This document shows positions 20,870-29,308 of a stretch of DNA of 64,000 nucleotides, piece by piece. A program made the translations under genes and the position numbers. The notes beneath the pieces are model-generated. The model was given only the letters and a program-made list of their open reading frames with translations. It was not told the DNA's origin and did no database searches. The first letter of the stretch is position 1, and each line of letters starts with the position of its first letter. Source of the DNA: Gordonibacter sp. 28C (GTDB lineage: Bacteria; Actinomycetota; Coriobacteriia; Coriobacteriales; Eggerthellaceae); contig NZ_PPTR01000001.1 in NCBI RefSeq assembly GCF_003339845.1, positions 517,272 to 581,271 of the forward strand. The letters run 5' to 3'.

Positions 20870-20919
20870 AGGGAGGGCGGCGCTCTGATGCAAGCCTGCG
20901 GTGAAGCGGGGCGTCGCTA

Positions 20920-21873
20920 TCAAAGGGGCATGCTCTGCTCTGCGTTCGCCGACGCGAGGAGGGGATGCTCGCTTATCCATTCCTTTACCATGGACACGAA
21001 CGCCTTCTCGTCTTCCGAAGGGCTTCGGTCGATCCTGCGGTTGTAGTAAAGATGCCCGAGGCTGGCGAACCCGTCGATGCGGTAGTAGGCCAGCTGGTCC
21101 TTGGGCTGCGAGAGCGTGAAGGTGTTGGGAGCAATGGAGACGCCCAGACCTCGGCGGATCATCTCCCAGGTCATCTCGTTGCTGCAGCTGTGCATAAGCA
21201 CGTCGAGCCTCGCGCCCGCCGTGTCCATCATGGTGCGGATGGCCCAAGCATGCTTCAGCTGGCGAGGGGGCATGATGAAGGGCAGGTTCGCTATGGCCGA
21301 GGGTTCGACGACGGGGAGGCCTCCGTCGCGGGCCTTCTTCGCAGGCAGGTTCCATGTTGAGGGCGCAGCGAGCAACATGAGCTCATCGCAGAGCGCCTCT
21401 CCTCGGCAAAGCGACGGCTCGGGCCTGACGGGCGTGAGGATCGCGCAGTCTATTTCCGAGGCTGCCAGCAGATGGTTGTGGGTTTCGGGAACGCCTGCGT
21501 CGTGGAGGGAAACGACGCACCCTTTCCTTTCCCGGTAGAACCGCGCGACGATGTCGGGCAGCATGCTGTTCGCCCGGGGAATCGAGGTGCCGATCTGCAG
21601 GCGGCGGACTGCGTTGCTCGCCACGGCGGAAACCTCGCGCCTCATTTCGTGCTCTGCTTCGACTGCCTTTCGTGCCCACTCCAGGTATATCTGACAGGCG
21701 TGCGTGGGAGCCAGCGGCGTATGCGAGCGATCGAAGAGCGTGACGCCCAGCTGGCCCTCCAGCTGCTTGAGCCGCTGCGAGAGGGCCGGCTGCGATAGGT
21801 GCATGCGCTGCGCCGCCTTGCTGATGGATCCTTCGTCTGCGATTGCTATCAGGTAAGGTGCGTTGTCGTCCAT
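20920..21873 (-). CDS. LysR-family transcriptional regulator
   Basis: 317 residues, start at 21873. The N-terminal winged helix-turn-helix (AIADEGSISKAAQRMHLSQPALSQRLKQLEGQLGVTLFDR) is unmistakable; the rest is the ligand-binding domain (VVEPSAIANLPFIMPPRQLK; RRGLGVSIAPNTF). AAGGGGCT precedes the start. It is divergent from the FecCD-type operon across about 220 AT-rich bases that hold a T-N11-A palindrome overlapping its own -10 box. By LysR convention it probably controls that operon and itself; the inducer is unknown. Confidence 0.93.
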   Translation of the reverse strand: MDDNAPYLIAIADEGSISKAAQRMHLSQPALSQRLKQLEGQLGVTLFDRSHTPLAPTHACQIYLEWARKAVEAEHEMRREVSAVASNAVRRLQIGTSIPRANSMLPDIVARFYRERKGCVVSLHDAGVPETHNHLLAASEIDCAILTPVRPEPSLCRGEALCDELMLLAAPSTWNLPAKKARDGGLPVVEPSAIANLPFIMPPRQLKHAWAIRTMMDTAGARLDVLMHSCSNEMTWEMIRRGLGVSIAPNTFTLSQPKDQLAYYRIDGFASLGHLYYNRRIDRSPSEDEKAFVSMVKEWISEHPLLASANAEQSMPL

Positions 21874-21935
21874 GGGAGCCCCTTCGTTCCTTGACTCTCC
21901 CGATAAGAGATCTGAATCGAAATAGCGGGAAAGCT

Positions 21936-21950
21936 ATAAGCGCTAATTAT
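21936..21950. promoter_or_regulatory. LysR-type box in the divergent promoter region
   Basis: ATAAGCGCTAATTAT, an imperfect palindrome fitting the T-N11-A rule (T21937, A21949). On the minus strand a TATAAT (complement of 21946-21951) overlaps it, giving a plausible autorepression site. The surrounding 21900-22020 is markedly more AT-rich than the rest of the window. Confidence 0.5.
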
Positions 21951-21988
21951 ACTTCAGATAAGCAATTCGTATTTCCAAATATTCTTAA

Positions 21989-22015
21989 TTGAAGCTAATC
22001 TAAAAAAGATATAAA
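21989..22015 (+). promoter_or_regulatory. Candidate promoter of the FecCD-type operon
   Basis: TTGAAG (21989-21994), 15 bases, TATAAA (22010-22015). The spacer is short, which would suit activation by the adjacent LysR protein. Confidence 0.45.
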
Positions 22016-22092
22016 TACGGTCGGTGCCGTCCTGAAGGATGGCGGGGCGTGGTTGGCGGATGCCGCGGGAGAAACGGGGCGCAAGGGTGCGG

Positions 22093-23112
22093 ATGGCGTT
22101 TTGGAAAAGGCACTACGTTCTAACCCTGTCGCTTCTGCTCGTCGCCGTGTTCCTCGTCTCGCTCTTCGTGGGACGCTACGGCATGTCGCCTGCGGAGATA
22201 GGGTCGCTCGTGCTCGAAAAGCTCGGAGTGGGCGATTTCGCCAACGCGAACGCCGCGCATACGGCGTTCTTCGTCATCCGCGTCCCGCGCAACGTCGGAG
22301 CCGTTCTGGTGGGAGCGGGCTTGGCCTGTGCCGGCGCAGTGTTCCAAGGCGTGTTCAAGAACCCCATGAGCTCGCCCGACATCCTCGGTGCGGCCACGGG
22401 CGCGGGCTTCGGGGCGGCGTGCGGCATCCTGCTCTCGCTTTCCGCGGTGGCCGTGCAGCTGTTTTCCTTCGCGGGAGGGCTTGCGGCCGTGCTGCTGACG
22501 TGCGGTATCGCCCGCAGCATCGAGGGGAAGGGTGCGACGCCCGTCACGCTCGTGCTCACCGGTATCGTGGTATCGGGCATATTCCAAGCCGGCATCTCCT
22601 TGACCAAATACGTGGCCGACCCCAACAGCACGCTTCCCTCCATAACGCTGTGGCTCATGGGCACGTTCTCGAGCCTCACGTGGGCCGACGTCGGCCAGCT
22701 GGCGACGCTCCTCACGGTTTCGGTGTTGCCGATGTTCCTGTTCCGATGGCGTCTGTCGGTTCTGGCCATGGGCGACGAGGAGGCTAAGACGCTCGGCGTG
22801 AACGTGCCGTTGGTCAGGATGGTGCTCATCGTGTGCGCCACGCTAGTCACGTCGACGGCGGTGGCGTACTGCGGCGTCATCGGGTGGATCGGCCTGGTGG
22901 TGCCCCATATGGCGCGCAGCATCGTCGGGGCCGACTGCACGAGGCTGATACCCGCGTCCCTGCTGTTAGGCGGCAGCTTCTCGCTTGCCGTCGACATCGT
23001 CGCGCGCAGCCTGCTGCCCATCGAGCTTCCGCTCGGCATACTCACGGCGCTTATCGGCGCGCCGTTCTTTCTATTCCTGCTCAAACGCAGCCGCGGGGGG
23101 TGGAGCCGATGA
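22093..23112 (+). CDS. FecCD-family ABC transporter permease (metal chelate/siderophore/haem type)
   Basis: 339 residues from ATG 22093 (MAFWKRHYVL); an in-frame ATG at 22039 would add 18 polar residues but has no usable ribosome site. About nine to ten membrane helices. Family signatures are RVPRNVGAVLVGAGLACAGAVFQGVFKNPMSSPDILG and GVIGWIGLVVPHMAR, the latter being the loop that contacts the ATPase. One permease gene probably forms a homodimer. It is the first gene of an operon: the ATPase start overlaps its stop (ATGA). Substrate is not readable; the family imports ferric siderophores, haem, cobalamin and related chelates. Confidence 0.92.
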   Translation: MAFWKRHYVLTLSLLLVAVFLVSLFVGRYGMSPAEIGSLVLEKLGVGDFANANAAHTAFFVIRVPRNVGAVLVGAGLACAGAVFQGVFKNPMSSPDILGAATGAGFGAACGILLSLSAVAVQLFSFAGGLAAVLLTCGIARSIEGKGATPVTLVLTGIVVSGIFQAGISLTKYVADPNSTLPSITLWLMGTFSSLTWADVGQLATLLTVSVLPMFLFRWRLSVLAMGDEEAKTLGVNVPLVRMVLIVCATLVTSTAVAYCGVIGWIGLVVPHMARSIVGADCTRLIPASLLLGGSFSLAVDIVARSLLPIELPLGILTALIGAPFFLFLLKRSRGGWSR

Positions 23113-23891
23113 TCGCGGTGCGCGATTTGCGATGCGGATACGACGGCCGGGCCGTTGTGGAGAATGTGAGCTTCGAGGTGGAACGCGGCCAGGTGCTCGT
23201 TTTGCTCGGGCCGAACGGCGTGGGCAAAACCACGCTGTTCAAGACCGTGCTGGGCCTGCTTCCCCGCCTGGGTGGAGAGGTGCTGCTCGACGGTGCGCCG
23301 CTCGATGCGAAGCCGGGCAGCGACGATCTGAAGCGCATCGCCTACGTTCCCCAGGCGCATGTCCCCGCTTTCGCGTTCACCGTGGCGGAGGTGGTGGTCA
23401 TGGGCCGCACGCCGCGCATCAAGGCGTTCGCCGCGCCATCCGAGCGCGATCGGGCCTTCGCGCGGAAAACGCTGGTCGAATTGGGGCTGGAGCACCTCGC
23501 CGAGCGCCCGTACACCGAGGTGAGCGGCGGAGAGAGACAGATGATCCTCATCGCCCGCGCGCTGGTCCAAGAGCCCGACGTGCTCATCATGGACGAGCCC
23601 GCGGCTAGTTTGGATTTCGGCAATCAAGCCATTCTGCTGCGCATGGTGCGCGATTTGTCGCGTTCCCGAGGGCTTTCCGTGCTGATGACCTCGCATAATC
23701 CCGATCACGCGCTGCTCGTCGCCGACAAGGTGCTGCTGCTGAGCAAGGGCGGCGGCTGTCGCTGCGGGCGGGTGGAGGACGTGTTGGACGACGAGAGCCT
23801 GACGGACGCCTACGGAACGCCCATCGACATCATCGAGAAAGCGGCCGGGCCGAACGGCGCGGCGCTGCGCAGCTGCGTGCTGCGGCTTTAG
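23109..23891 (+). CDS. FecE-type ABC transporter ATP-binding protein
   Basis: 260 residues. Walker A GPNGVGKTT (near residue 37), the Q-loop in AYVPQAH, signature SGGERQ, Walker B VLIMDEP and the H-loop TSHNPDH are all present. The protein powers the permease encoded immediately upstream, with which it overlaps by 4 bases. A glycine- and cysteine-containing stretch, KGGGCRCGRVEDVL, replaces the usual GxxxxxG near the C-terminus. Confidence 0.93.
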   Translation: MIAVRDLRCGYDGRAVVENVSFEVERGQVLVLLGPNGVGKTTLFKTVLGLLPRLGGEVLLDGAPLDAKPGSDDLKRIAYVPQAHVPAFAFTVAEVVVMGRTPRIKAFAAPSERDRAFARKTLVELGLEHLAERPYTEVSGGERQMILIARALVQEPDVLIMDEPAASLDFGNQAILLRMVRDLSRSRGLSVLMTSHNPDHALLVADKVLLLSKGGGCRCGRVEDVLDDESLTDAYGTPIDIIEKAAGPNGAALRSCVLRL

Positions 23892-23900
23892 GAGGACAGG

Positions 23901-24602
23901 GTGAAGCTGGTAACGTTTTCGGGGCCGCCTTCGAGCGGCAAGACGTCGGTTATCTTGAAGTTAGCGTCGCTGTTCGAGGGCCGCTACCGTTTGGGAGCGG
24001 TCAAGTTCGATTGCCTGACGAGCTGCGACGGGGCCCTGTACGAGCAGGCGGGCATTCCGGTGGAAACGGGCGTGAGCGGCGTGCTGTGCCCCGACCATTA
24101 CTTCGCCAGCAACATCGGGGCCTGCCTCGCATGGGGGGAACGCCAGGGGCTCGATCTGCTGGTGAGCGAGAGCGCCGGCCTGTGCAACCGCTGCTCGCCC
24201 CATTTGCGCGACGTGGCCGCAGTCTGCGTCATCGACATCCTTTCGGGTATCGAGGCCCCGCGCAAGATCGGTCCGATGCTCAAGTTGGCCGATTTCGTCG
24301 TCATCACGAAAAGCGACCTCGTCTCTCAGGCGGAGCGCGAGGTGTTCGCCCTGCATACCGTGCGGGCTAACCCTCGGGCGCGCATCCTGTTCGTGAACGG
24401 CTTGACGGGGCAGGGCTCCCGCGTTCTGGCCCAAGCGTTGGAGGAAGCCCTCGACGCGCAGGGAGACCAGGTCGAGCGTCTGCGGTTCACCATGCCCGGC
24501 GCCGTGTGCTCGTACTGCTTCGGCGAGATGAAGATCGGCGACAAGTACGCCACCGGCAACATCAAGTACATGACGTTTTCCGACGGAGGGGAGCGACGAT
24601 GA
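23901..24602 (+). CDS. P-loop GTPase of the G3E (HypB/UreG/CobW) type, possible metallochaperone
   Basis: 233 residues from GTG 23901, 9 bases after the ATPase stop, with GGAGGA upstream. The P-loop GPPSSGKT is at residues 8-15, followed by ESAGLC and the specificity motif TKSD near residue 136. These place it with the SIMIBI/G3E GTPases, which insert Ni, Co or Zn into enzymes. Near residue 202 the C-terminal part has CSYCFGEM, a CxxC pair that could hold metal. It is coupled by a 4-base overlap to an orphan ABC ATPase. The client protein is unknown. Confidence 0.8.
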   Translation: MKLVTFSGPPSSGKTSVILKLASLFEGRYRLGAVKFDCLTSCDGALYEQAGIPVETGVSGVLCPDHYFASNIGACLAWGERQGLDLLVSESAGLCNRCSPHLRDVAAVCVIDILSGIEAPRKIGPMLKLADFVVITKSDLVSQAEREVFALHTVRANPRARILFVNGLTGQGSRVLAQALEEALDAQGDQVERLRFTMPGAVCSYCFGEMKIGDKYATGNIKYMTFSDGGERR

Positions 24603-25621
24603 CGGATATCCTCGACCTCCTTTATGTGCGGCTCGCAGACGAGCATCCCGTGTGCGTCCGGTTCTTCGACGAGCTGGGCATCGCACCTCCCGCCGCGCAC
24701 GAAACGCCGCGCCATCTGTTCGCCTCGCTCGACGAGTTCGAGCTTTCGGATTGCGGCATGAGCGCCGCAGCGCTCGAAGAGAGCCTGCTCTCGTACGTGC
24801 GGCGCATGGAGTCGTTGTCGGCTGCAGCCGGCCCGCCGGTGAGCGAACTGCGTATACGAGGCGGCGTGGACAAGGACGGCCGCGCGGAATCGCTCGACCT
24901 CGTGATGCGTGCGGGCGAGGTGGCCTGCATCGTGGGCCCCACCGGCTCGGGCAAAAGCAGGCTGCTCGAGGACATCGAGTACCTCGCGCAGGGGGACACG
25001 CCCACGAAACGACGTGTGCTCGTCGATGGGACCGTTCCCGACGACGCCGTGCGCCATGCCGTCGAGAGCAAGATCGTCGCGCAGCTCTCTCAAAGCATGG
25101 TGTTCGTCATGGACCTGCCCGCGCGCTCGTTTTTACGGCTGCATGCCGAGAGCCGGATGATGCCCGAGGGACGCATCGACGAAACAGTCGAGCGGGCCAT
25201 CTCCTGCGCAAACGACCTGGCCGGCGAGCCCTTCGAGCCCGACGCGTCGCTCACGGTCCTGTCGGGCGGGCAGTCGCGCGCGCTCATGATAGCGGACCTC
25301 GCCTTCATCAGCACGTCTCCCATCGTTCTGATCGACGAGATAGAGAACGCGGGTGTCGATCGCAAGCGTGCACTCGATCTGCTGATCCGCAACGACAAGA
25401 TCGTGTTCGTGGCCACGCACGATCCGCTGACCGCCCTCATGGGAGACAAACGCCTCGTCGTGGGCAACGGAGGCGTGCGCCGCGTCATCGAGCCGAACGA
25501 GGCCGAGCGCTGCAACCGGGACGTGCTCTGCACGGTCGACGAGCGGCTGATGGAGCTGCGGCGCTTGGTGAGGGCCGGCGAGCGCATTGACTTCGACGTG
25601 AGTTCGTTCATGAGTCCGTAA
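24599..25621 (+). CDS. Orphan ABC-type ATPase with a novel N-terminal region
   Basis: 340 residues. Walker A GPTGSGKS at about 112-119, signature LSGGQ near 221, Walker B IVLIDEIEN near 242 and the H-loop ATHDPL are present, so this is an ABC-class ATPase. It has no membrane segments, and the operon already has a FecE. The first 85 or so residues (DLLYVRLADEHPVCVRFFDE onward) form a small helical domain reminiscent of short DUF1858-like sequences, which is a weak guess. The start overlaps the GTPase stop. A soluble ATPase acting with the GTPase in metal or cofactor handling is plausible; a role in transport is less so. Confidence 0.75.
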   Translation: MTDILDLLYVRLADEHPVCVRFFDELGIAPPAAHETPRHLFASLDEFELSDCGMSAAALEESLLSYVRRMESLSAAAGPPVSELRIRGGVDKDGRAESLDLVMRAGEVACIVGPTGSGKSRLLEDIEYLAQGDTPTKRRVLVDGTVPDDAVRHAVESKIVAQLSQSMVFVMDLPARSFLRLHAESRMMPEGRIDETVERAISCANDLAGEPFEPDASLTVLSGGQSRALMIADLAFISTSPIVLIDEIENAGVDRKRALDLLIRNDKIVFVATHDPLTALMGDKRLVVGNGGVRRVIEPNEAERCNRDVLCTVDERLMELRRLVRAGERIDFDVSSFMSP

Positions 25622-25717
25622 GGGCCGGGCACCCTTCGGGGCCGTTCGGATAGAAGGCATATCGCGCGCGCCCGACAGAGTGCGCGCTGTGCAGGCAATC
25701 GTGTAAAAGGAGGCACT

Positions 25718-26836
25718 ATGGAATCTGGAACGATGCGGAAACCGACGAAGCGGGCGCTTTTGGCCCTCGCGGCGTCGCTGGCTTTGGCGTTCTCGCTGAT
25801 GCTTGCGGCGTGCGGCAGCCCTTCGGCGCAAAACGACAAGCAAACCGAGCCGGCGGCCCAGGAGCCCGCCGAGCAGACGATCACCGACATGGCCGGGCGT
25901 GAGGTGACGATACCGGCGCACCCGACGAAGATCATGGGGGCGGCCAACCCCGACGGCATCATGCTGTACAGCATCGACCCCGAGCTGCTGACGGGCTGGA
26001 CGTTCGACCTGAGCGCCGACGCGAAGCAGTACCTCGACGCGACGGCCGCAAGCCTTCCGAAGATAACGAGCGTGAGCAAATGGGAGGATCCCAACAAAGA
26101 GGAAATCCTCAGCATGGATCCCGACTTCATCTTCGTCACCGTCGACCTGAGCAACACCGACATGGCGCTCTACGACGACCTGACGGCCCAAACGGGCGTC
26201 CCCGTGGTGGTGGGCGACGCCGAGCTCGCCAACTTGGACGACACATACCGGTTTTTGGGAACGATTCTCGACCAGAAGGAGCAGTGCGACAAGCTGGCCG
26301 GCTACGTGAGCGACACGTTCTCCGACGTCGACGCGGTCATGGCCAAGGTGCCGGAGGCCAGCAGGGCGCGCGTGCTCTACTCCACGGGCGACGACGGCAC
26401 GCAAACGTGCGGGGACAGCAACTGGAACGGGCAGTTCGTCACGCCGGCCGGCGGGGTGAACGTGTGCGACACCGACCAGACGAGCGGGTTTGCGAACGTG
26501 TCGATGGAGCAGGTGCTGACATGGCAGCCCGACGTGATCGTGTCCACGGCCAAGGGCGATCTGGCCTCCCTCTACGGCGGCGAGGCATGGGCCGACGTCA
26601 AAGCGGTTCAAAACGGCGAAATATACGCCGCTCCCCAAGCCCCGTTCAGCTGGGTGGACAAGCCGACCGGGGTCAACCGCATCATCGGCGTGAAGTGGAC
26701 CAACAGCATCCTGTATCCCGACAAGGCCGCCTACGACCTGAAGGCGGACGTGAAGGAGTTCTACCAGCTGTTCTACCATTGCGATCTTTCCGACGCCCAG
26801 GTGTCCGACCTGCTGGACACGAAGGTATCCCGGTAA
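25718..26836 (+). CDS. FecB/BtuF-type substrate-binding lipoprotein
   Basis: 372 residues. Signal peptide with lipobox LAAC (Cys32), then a Gln/Glu-rich linker and the periplasmic-binding fold: ITDMAGREVTIPAHPTKIMG, SMDPDFIFVTV and QPDVIVSTAKGDL. AAAGGAGG is 6 bases before ATG 25718. It should capture the chelate for the permease encoded upstream. The 96-base gap before it includes no terminator, so it is likely in the same operon. Confidence 0.92.
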   Translation: MESGTMRKPTKRALLALAASLALAFSLMLAACGSPSAQNDKQTEPAAQEPAEQTITDMAGREVTIPAHPTKIMGAANPDGIMLYSIDPELLTGWTFDLSADAKQYLDATAASLPKITSVSKWEDPNKEEILSMDPDFIFVTVDLSNTDMALYDDLTAQTGVPVVVGDAELANLDDTYRFLGTILDQKEQCDKLAGYVSDTFSDVDAVMAKVPEASRARVLYSTGDDGTQTCGDSNWNGQFVTPAGGVNVCDTDQTSGFANVSMEQVLTWQPDVIVSTAKGDLASLYGGEAWADVKAVQNGEIYAAPQAPFSWVDKPTGVNRIIGVKWTNSILYPDKAAYDLKADVKEFYQLFYHCDLSDAQVSDLLDTKVSR

Positions 26837-26848
26837 CCGGAGCCGGCG

Positions 26849-27898
26849 ATGCGACGTTACGTGAAAAAATACGACCTGTCCGATGCGGACCGAGCCAAGC
26901 TCGACTACGTTCTGAGCGTGCACGGCCCTGGAATGAAGGAGGTCTCTCTCGCCTCCAATGCGTTCGTCGCGCGTTACAACAAGACCCATGACCGCCCGCT
27001 CAAGGGCGGGCATGGGTCCTTGGCGCATCCCGACCCGAATTACGCGGACCTGAGCTTGGTCGAGGATCCCGCCAAGCTGCCCGACGTCGTGGGCGGCATG
27101 GGGTTCGGAGAGTTCTTCGGCAGGGCCTTCATCGACCGTCATGTGCTCGGGGGCCGGTTCCGGCCCGTGCCGTACCCCGCTCCGCCCATTCCCTTGTTCG
27201 ACGGCGTCGACCTTGTCGACCGCACGGGCAGTTACCATATATACGGCGGCAGCGCCTTCGACTTCTTGGTCGACGAGAGGAAGCTGGAGGGAAGGCCCGT
27301 GCCGCGACGATGGGAGGACCTGTTGGACCCGCGCTACCGGGGCATGGTCGTGTGCGGGTTCAACATCGACGACATCAACGAGGTGTTCCTGCTGTATTTC
27401 TACCAGCGCTATGGGCTCGACGGGGTCGCCGCGTTCGCCGACAACCTGGCCGCGCCCATCGACACGCTCGACATCATGCGCACGTCTCTGCGGCAACGCA
27501 ACTGCCATGCCGTGTACCTGCTGCCGCACTTCTTCTCGACGGCCGCTCCGCACGAAGAGCATCTGCTGCGCGTTTGGCCCGATGACGGAGCGTTGCTCGC
27601 GCCCTATTTCTTTCTTGTCCAGCGCGATGGGGGCGAGCGCGCGGACGCCATCGTCGATTTCTTCTTCGGCGAAGGGCTTGCGCGCGCCCTCACAAGCAAG
27701 GAGATGTTCCACGTCTACTCGTCGGGTTTGGGCAACGAGTACGAGCATCGACGGTTCAAGTGGCTCGGATGGGACTGGCTGCTTGAGCGCGACATCGTCG
27801 AAACCATGCGCGCCATCGATGCCGTCGCGGTGCCCCGCGTGCTGAAGAGGCATCCGGAACTCGAGAAGGACATCGGCCGGGCCCTCTGGAACGGCTGA
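26849..27898 (+). CDS. Signal-less protein resembling type-2 solute-binding proteins
   Basis: 349 residues, starting 12 bases after the binding-protein stop. RRWEDLLDPRYRGMVVCG near residues 153-170 is a hallmark of the iron/thiamine/polyamine solute-binding families, and GSAFDFLVDE, NCHAVYLLPHFF and SSGLGNEYEHRRFKWLGWDW are other notable segments. Unlike those families it has no signal peptide or lipobox: residues 1-40 are polar (RRYVKKYDLSDADRAKLDYV). It is therefore probably cytoplasmic, possibly handing a ligand to the GTPase and ATPase of the operon. Function unproven. Confidence 0.65.
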   Translation: MRRYVKKYDLSDADRAKLDYVLSVHGPGMKEVSLASNAFVARYNKTHDRPLKGGHGSLAHPDPNYADLSLVEDPAKLPDVVGGMGFGEFFGRAFIDRHVLGGRFRPVPYPAPPIPLFDGVDLVDRTGSYHIYGGSAFDFLVDERKLEGRPVPRRWEDLLDPRYRGMVVCGFNIDDINEVFLLYFYQRYGLDGVAAFADNLAAPIDTLDIMRTSLRQRNCHAVYLLPHFFSTAAPHEEHLLRVWPDDGALLAPYFFLVQRDGGERADAIVDFFFGEGLARALTSKEMFHVYSSGLGNEYEHRRFKWLGWDWLLERDIVETMRAIDAVAVPRVLKRHPELEKDIGRALWNG

Positions 27899-28013
27899 GG
27901 GCGAGGCGGTTTTGTTCTTCCAGCCTCACTTCTTGTCGGAGAGGCGTTTCCTCACTGTTGCCGAATCTTAAGGAACGATGGGCTTCGGCAACCATCCCGC
28001 CCCTAGCTAGTCG

Positions 28014-28043
28014 AAGCGGGGTCGCCGTGGGGCGACCCCGCTT
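28014..28043. terminator. Strong hairpin between convergent genes
   Basis: AAGCGGGGTCGCC pairs perfectly with GGCGACCCCGCTT (13 bp, 4-base loop). It lies between the end of the FecCD-type operon (27898) and the DUF2510 gene reading from the other side (28107), so it may serve both. Confidence 0.75.
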
Positions 28044-28106
28044 ACTATACGCGCCAGCACGAACACGAAGGCGCGGGCGCGCGAGCTGGCGCAACGCCTT
28101 TGCGCT

Positions 28107-28535
28107 TTATGCGTCTTTCTTCGAGATGAGCAGCAGGATTCCGCCCACGATGGTCACGAACAAAAGCGTGCACACGCCGAAAGCCGTGGTGTTGGGCTTG
28201 GTTCCCTTGTAGATGCCCCAGCAACGAACGGTCATGGGGATCATCCATGCGAGCGGAATGATCAGCCAGCACGTCGTCACGGTGGAGACGATGCAGAAGA
28301 TGAAGGCGATCAGCCTCAAGGTGGCGTCGTTCCCGCTGTCCATGACCTGAGCTTGCGGGTAGTAGGTCTGGCTGGCTGCGGGCTGCGCGTAGCCCGGGTT
28401 GCCGTAGCCGGGGGCCTGACCGGCTTGAGGCTGCACGTCGGTGAAGTCGTCGGTCCACTGCATGCCGTTCCAGTATCGAAGCTTCGCGGGATTTCCCGCC
28501 GGATCCGGATACCATCCGGCTTGTTGATTCGTCAT
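28107..28535 (-). CDS. DUF2510 membrane protein
   Basis: 142 residues. The N-terminal 30 residues are the DUF2510 motif common in actinobacteria (GWYPDPAGNPAKLRYWNGMQWTDD). A Gln/Pro/Gly/Tyr-rich linker follows, then two hydrophobic segments at about 73-98 and 118-137, ending in ISKKDA. Unknown function; DUF2510 is often a short N-terminal module on membrane proteins. It stands alone, with the XRE gene behind it on the same strand after 120 bases. Confidence 0.8.
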   Translation of the reverse strand: MTNQQAGWYPDPAGNPAKLRYWNGMQWTDDFTDVQPQAGQAPGYGNPGYAQPAASQTYYPQAQVMDSGNDATLRLIAFIFCIVSTVTTCWLIIPLAWMIPMTVRCWGIYKGTKPNTTAFGVCTLLFVTIVGGILLLISKKDA

Positions 28536-28655
28536 GCCGCCTCCGTATGCGATTGGGGTATTGGTACCCGGCCAGTATAACCGAAAACCTAAAACGGCAC
28601 GTTTTTGTTTGGCGGTTTGACCGGCTCGCCCTCTCTCGAACCGGTTCTTTGCACG

Positions 28656-29138
28656 TTAGAGGGTTGGCGGATGGGCCAGCTCCCGTATCGTCACGAACAC
28701 GCCCACCAGCACCATGACGATGGAGAGCCCCTCCATGAAGCCGCCCAAGAAATCCATCGTATCGCTGATGGAGGGAACGACGAGGGTCCTGCCCATGGAG
28801 ATGAGCGCGATGCCCAGCACGATGACGAGTATGCCCATGATCAGGCGCTTCTCATGCTGCACTTGCTCCACGGTCGCCAGGGCCCGACGCAGGGCGTCGT
28901 CGGAGGCGCGACGTTCCTGCTCCTGCTCGATGGCCCTGCCGCTTAGCAGCTCGTTAAACGTGATGCCCAAGGCGTCGCACAGGGGTTCCATAAGCGAGCA
29001 GTCGGGCATGCAGCGGCCCGTTTCCCATTTCGACACCGCCTTGCCGGAAACGCCCAGCTCGTTGGCCAGCTGCTCCTGCGTCACGCCGCGCTCCTTGCGC
29101 TTGGCCGCGATGAACCGGCCCGTCGTTCGTGCATCCAT
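28656..29138 (-). CDS. XRE-family helix-turn-helix protein with two C-terminal membrane helices
   Basis: 160 residues from ATG 29138, with AAAGGAG just upstream on this strand. Residues 6-60 are a Cro/C1-type DNA-binding domain (QLANELGVSGKAVSKWETGRCMPD). A charged linker (QEQERRASDDALRRALATVE) leads to two hydrophobic helices at about 100-120 and 127-150. Membrane-tethered XRE regulators of this form are common in Firmicutes and Coriobacteria. Target and signal are unknown. Confidence 0.85.
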   Translation of the reverse strand: MDARTTGRFIAAKRKERGVTQEQLANELGVSGKAVSKWETGRCMPDCSLMEPLCDALGITFNELLSGRAIEQEQERRASDDALRRALATVEQVQHEKRLIMGILVIVLGIALISMGRTLVVPSISDTMDFLGGFMEGLSIVMVLVGVFVTIRELAHPPTL

Positions 29139-29308
29139 GAGAATGCTCCTTTCGTCTGGACGATCATACGTAATCGGGCGGGGATCTTCCACCTACCACA
29201 GGTAGAAAACGGTAGAGGGGCGGGCGGCCGCAGGGCAGACGTTGGGAAAAGGTGACCGTTTAACGACGCGGTGACCACGGGCGTTGCGTTGCACTACAAT
29301 ACCAACCC

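Noticed and set aside
22039..22092. Upstream ATG as start of the FecCD permease
   Set aside because: GAAGG abuts the ATG with no spacing, and the added residues are not family-like; 22093 matches the normal N-terminus.
25133..27853. Long minus-strand open frame opposite the binding-protein genes
   Set aside because: No recognisable domain; the plus-strand proteins are clearly real.
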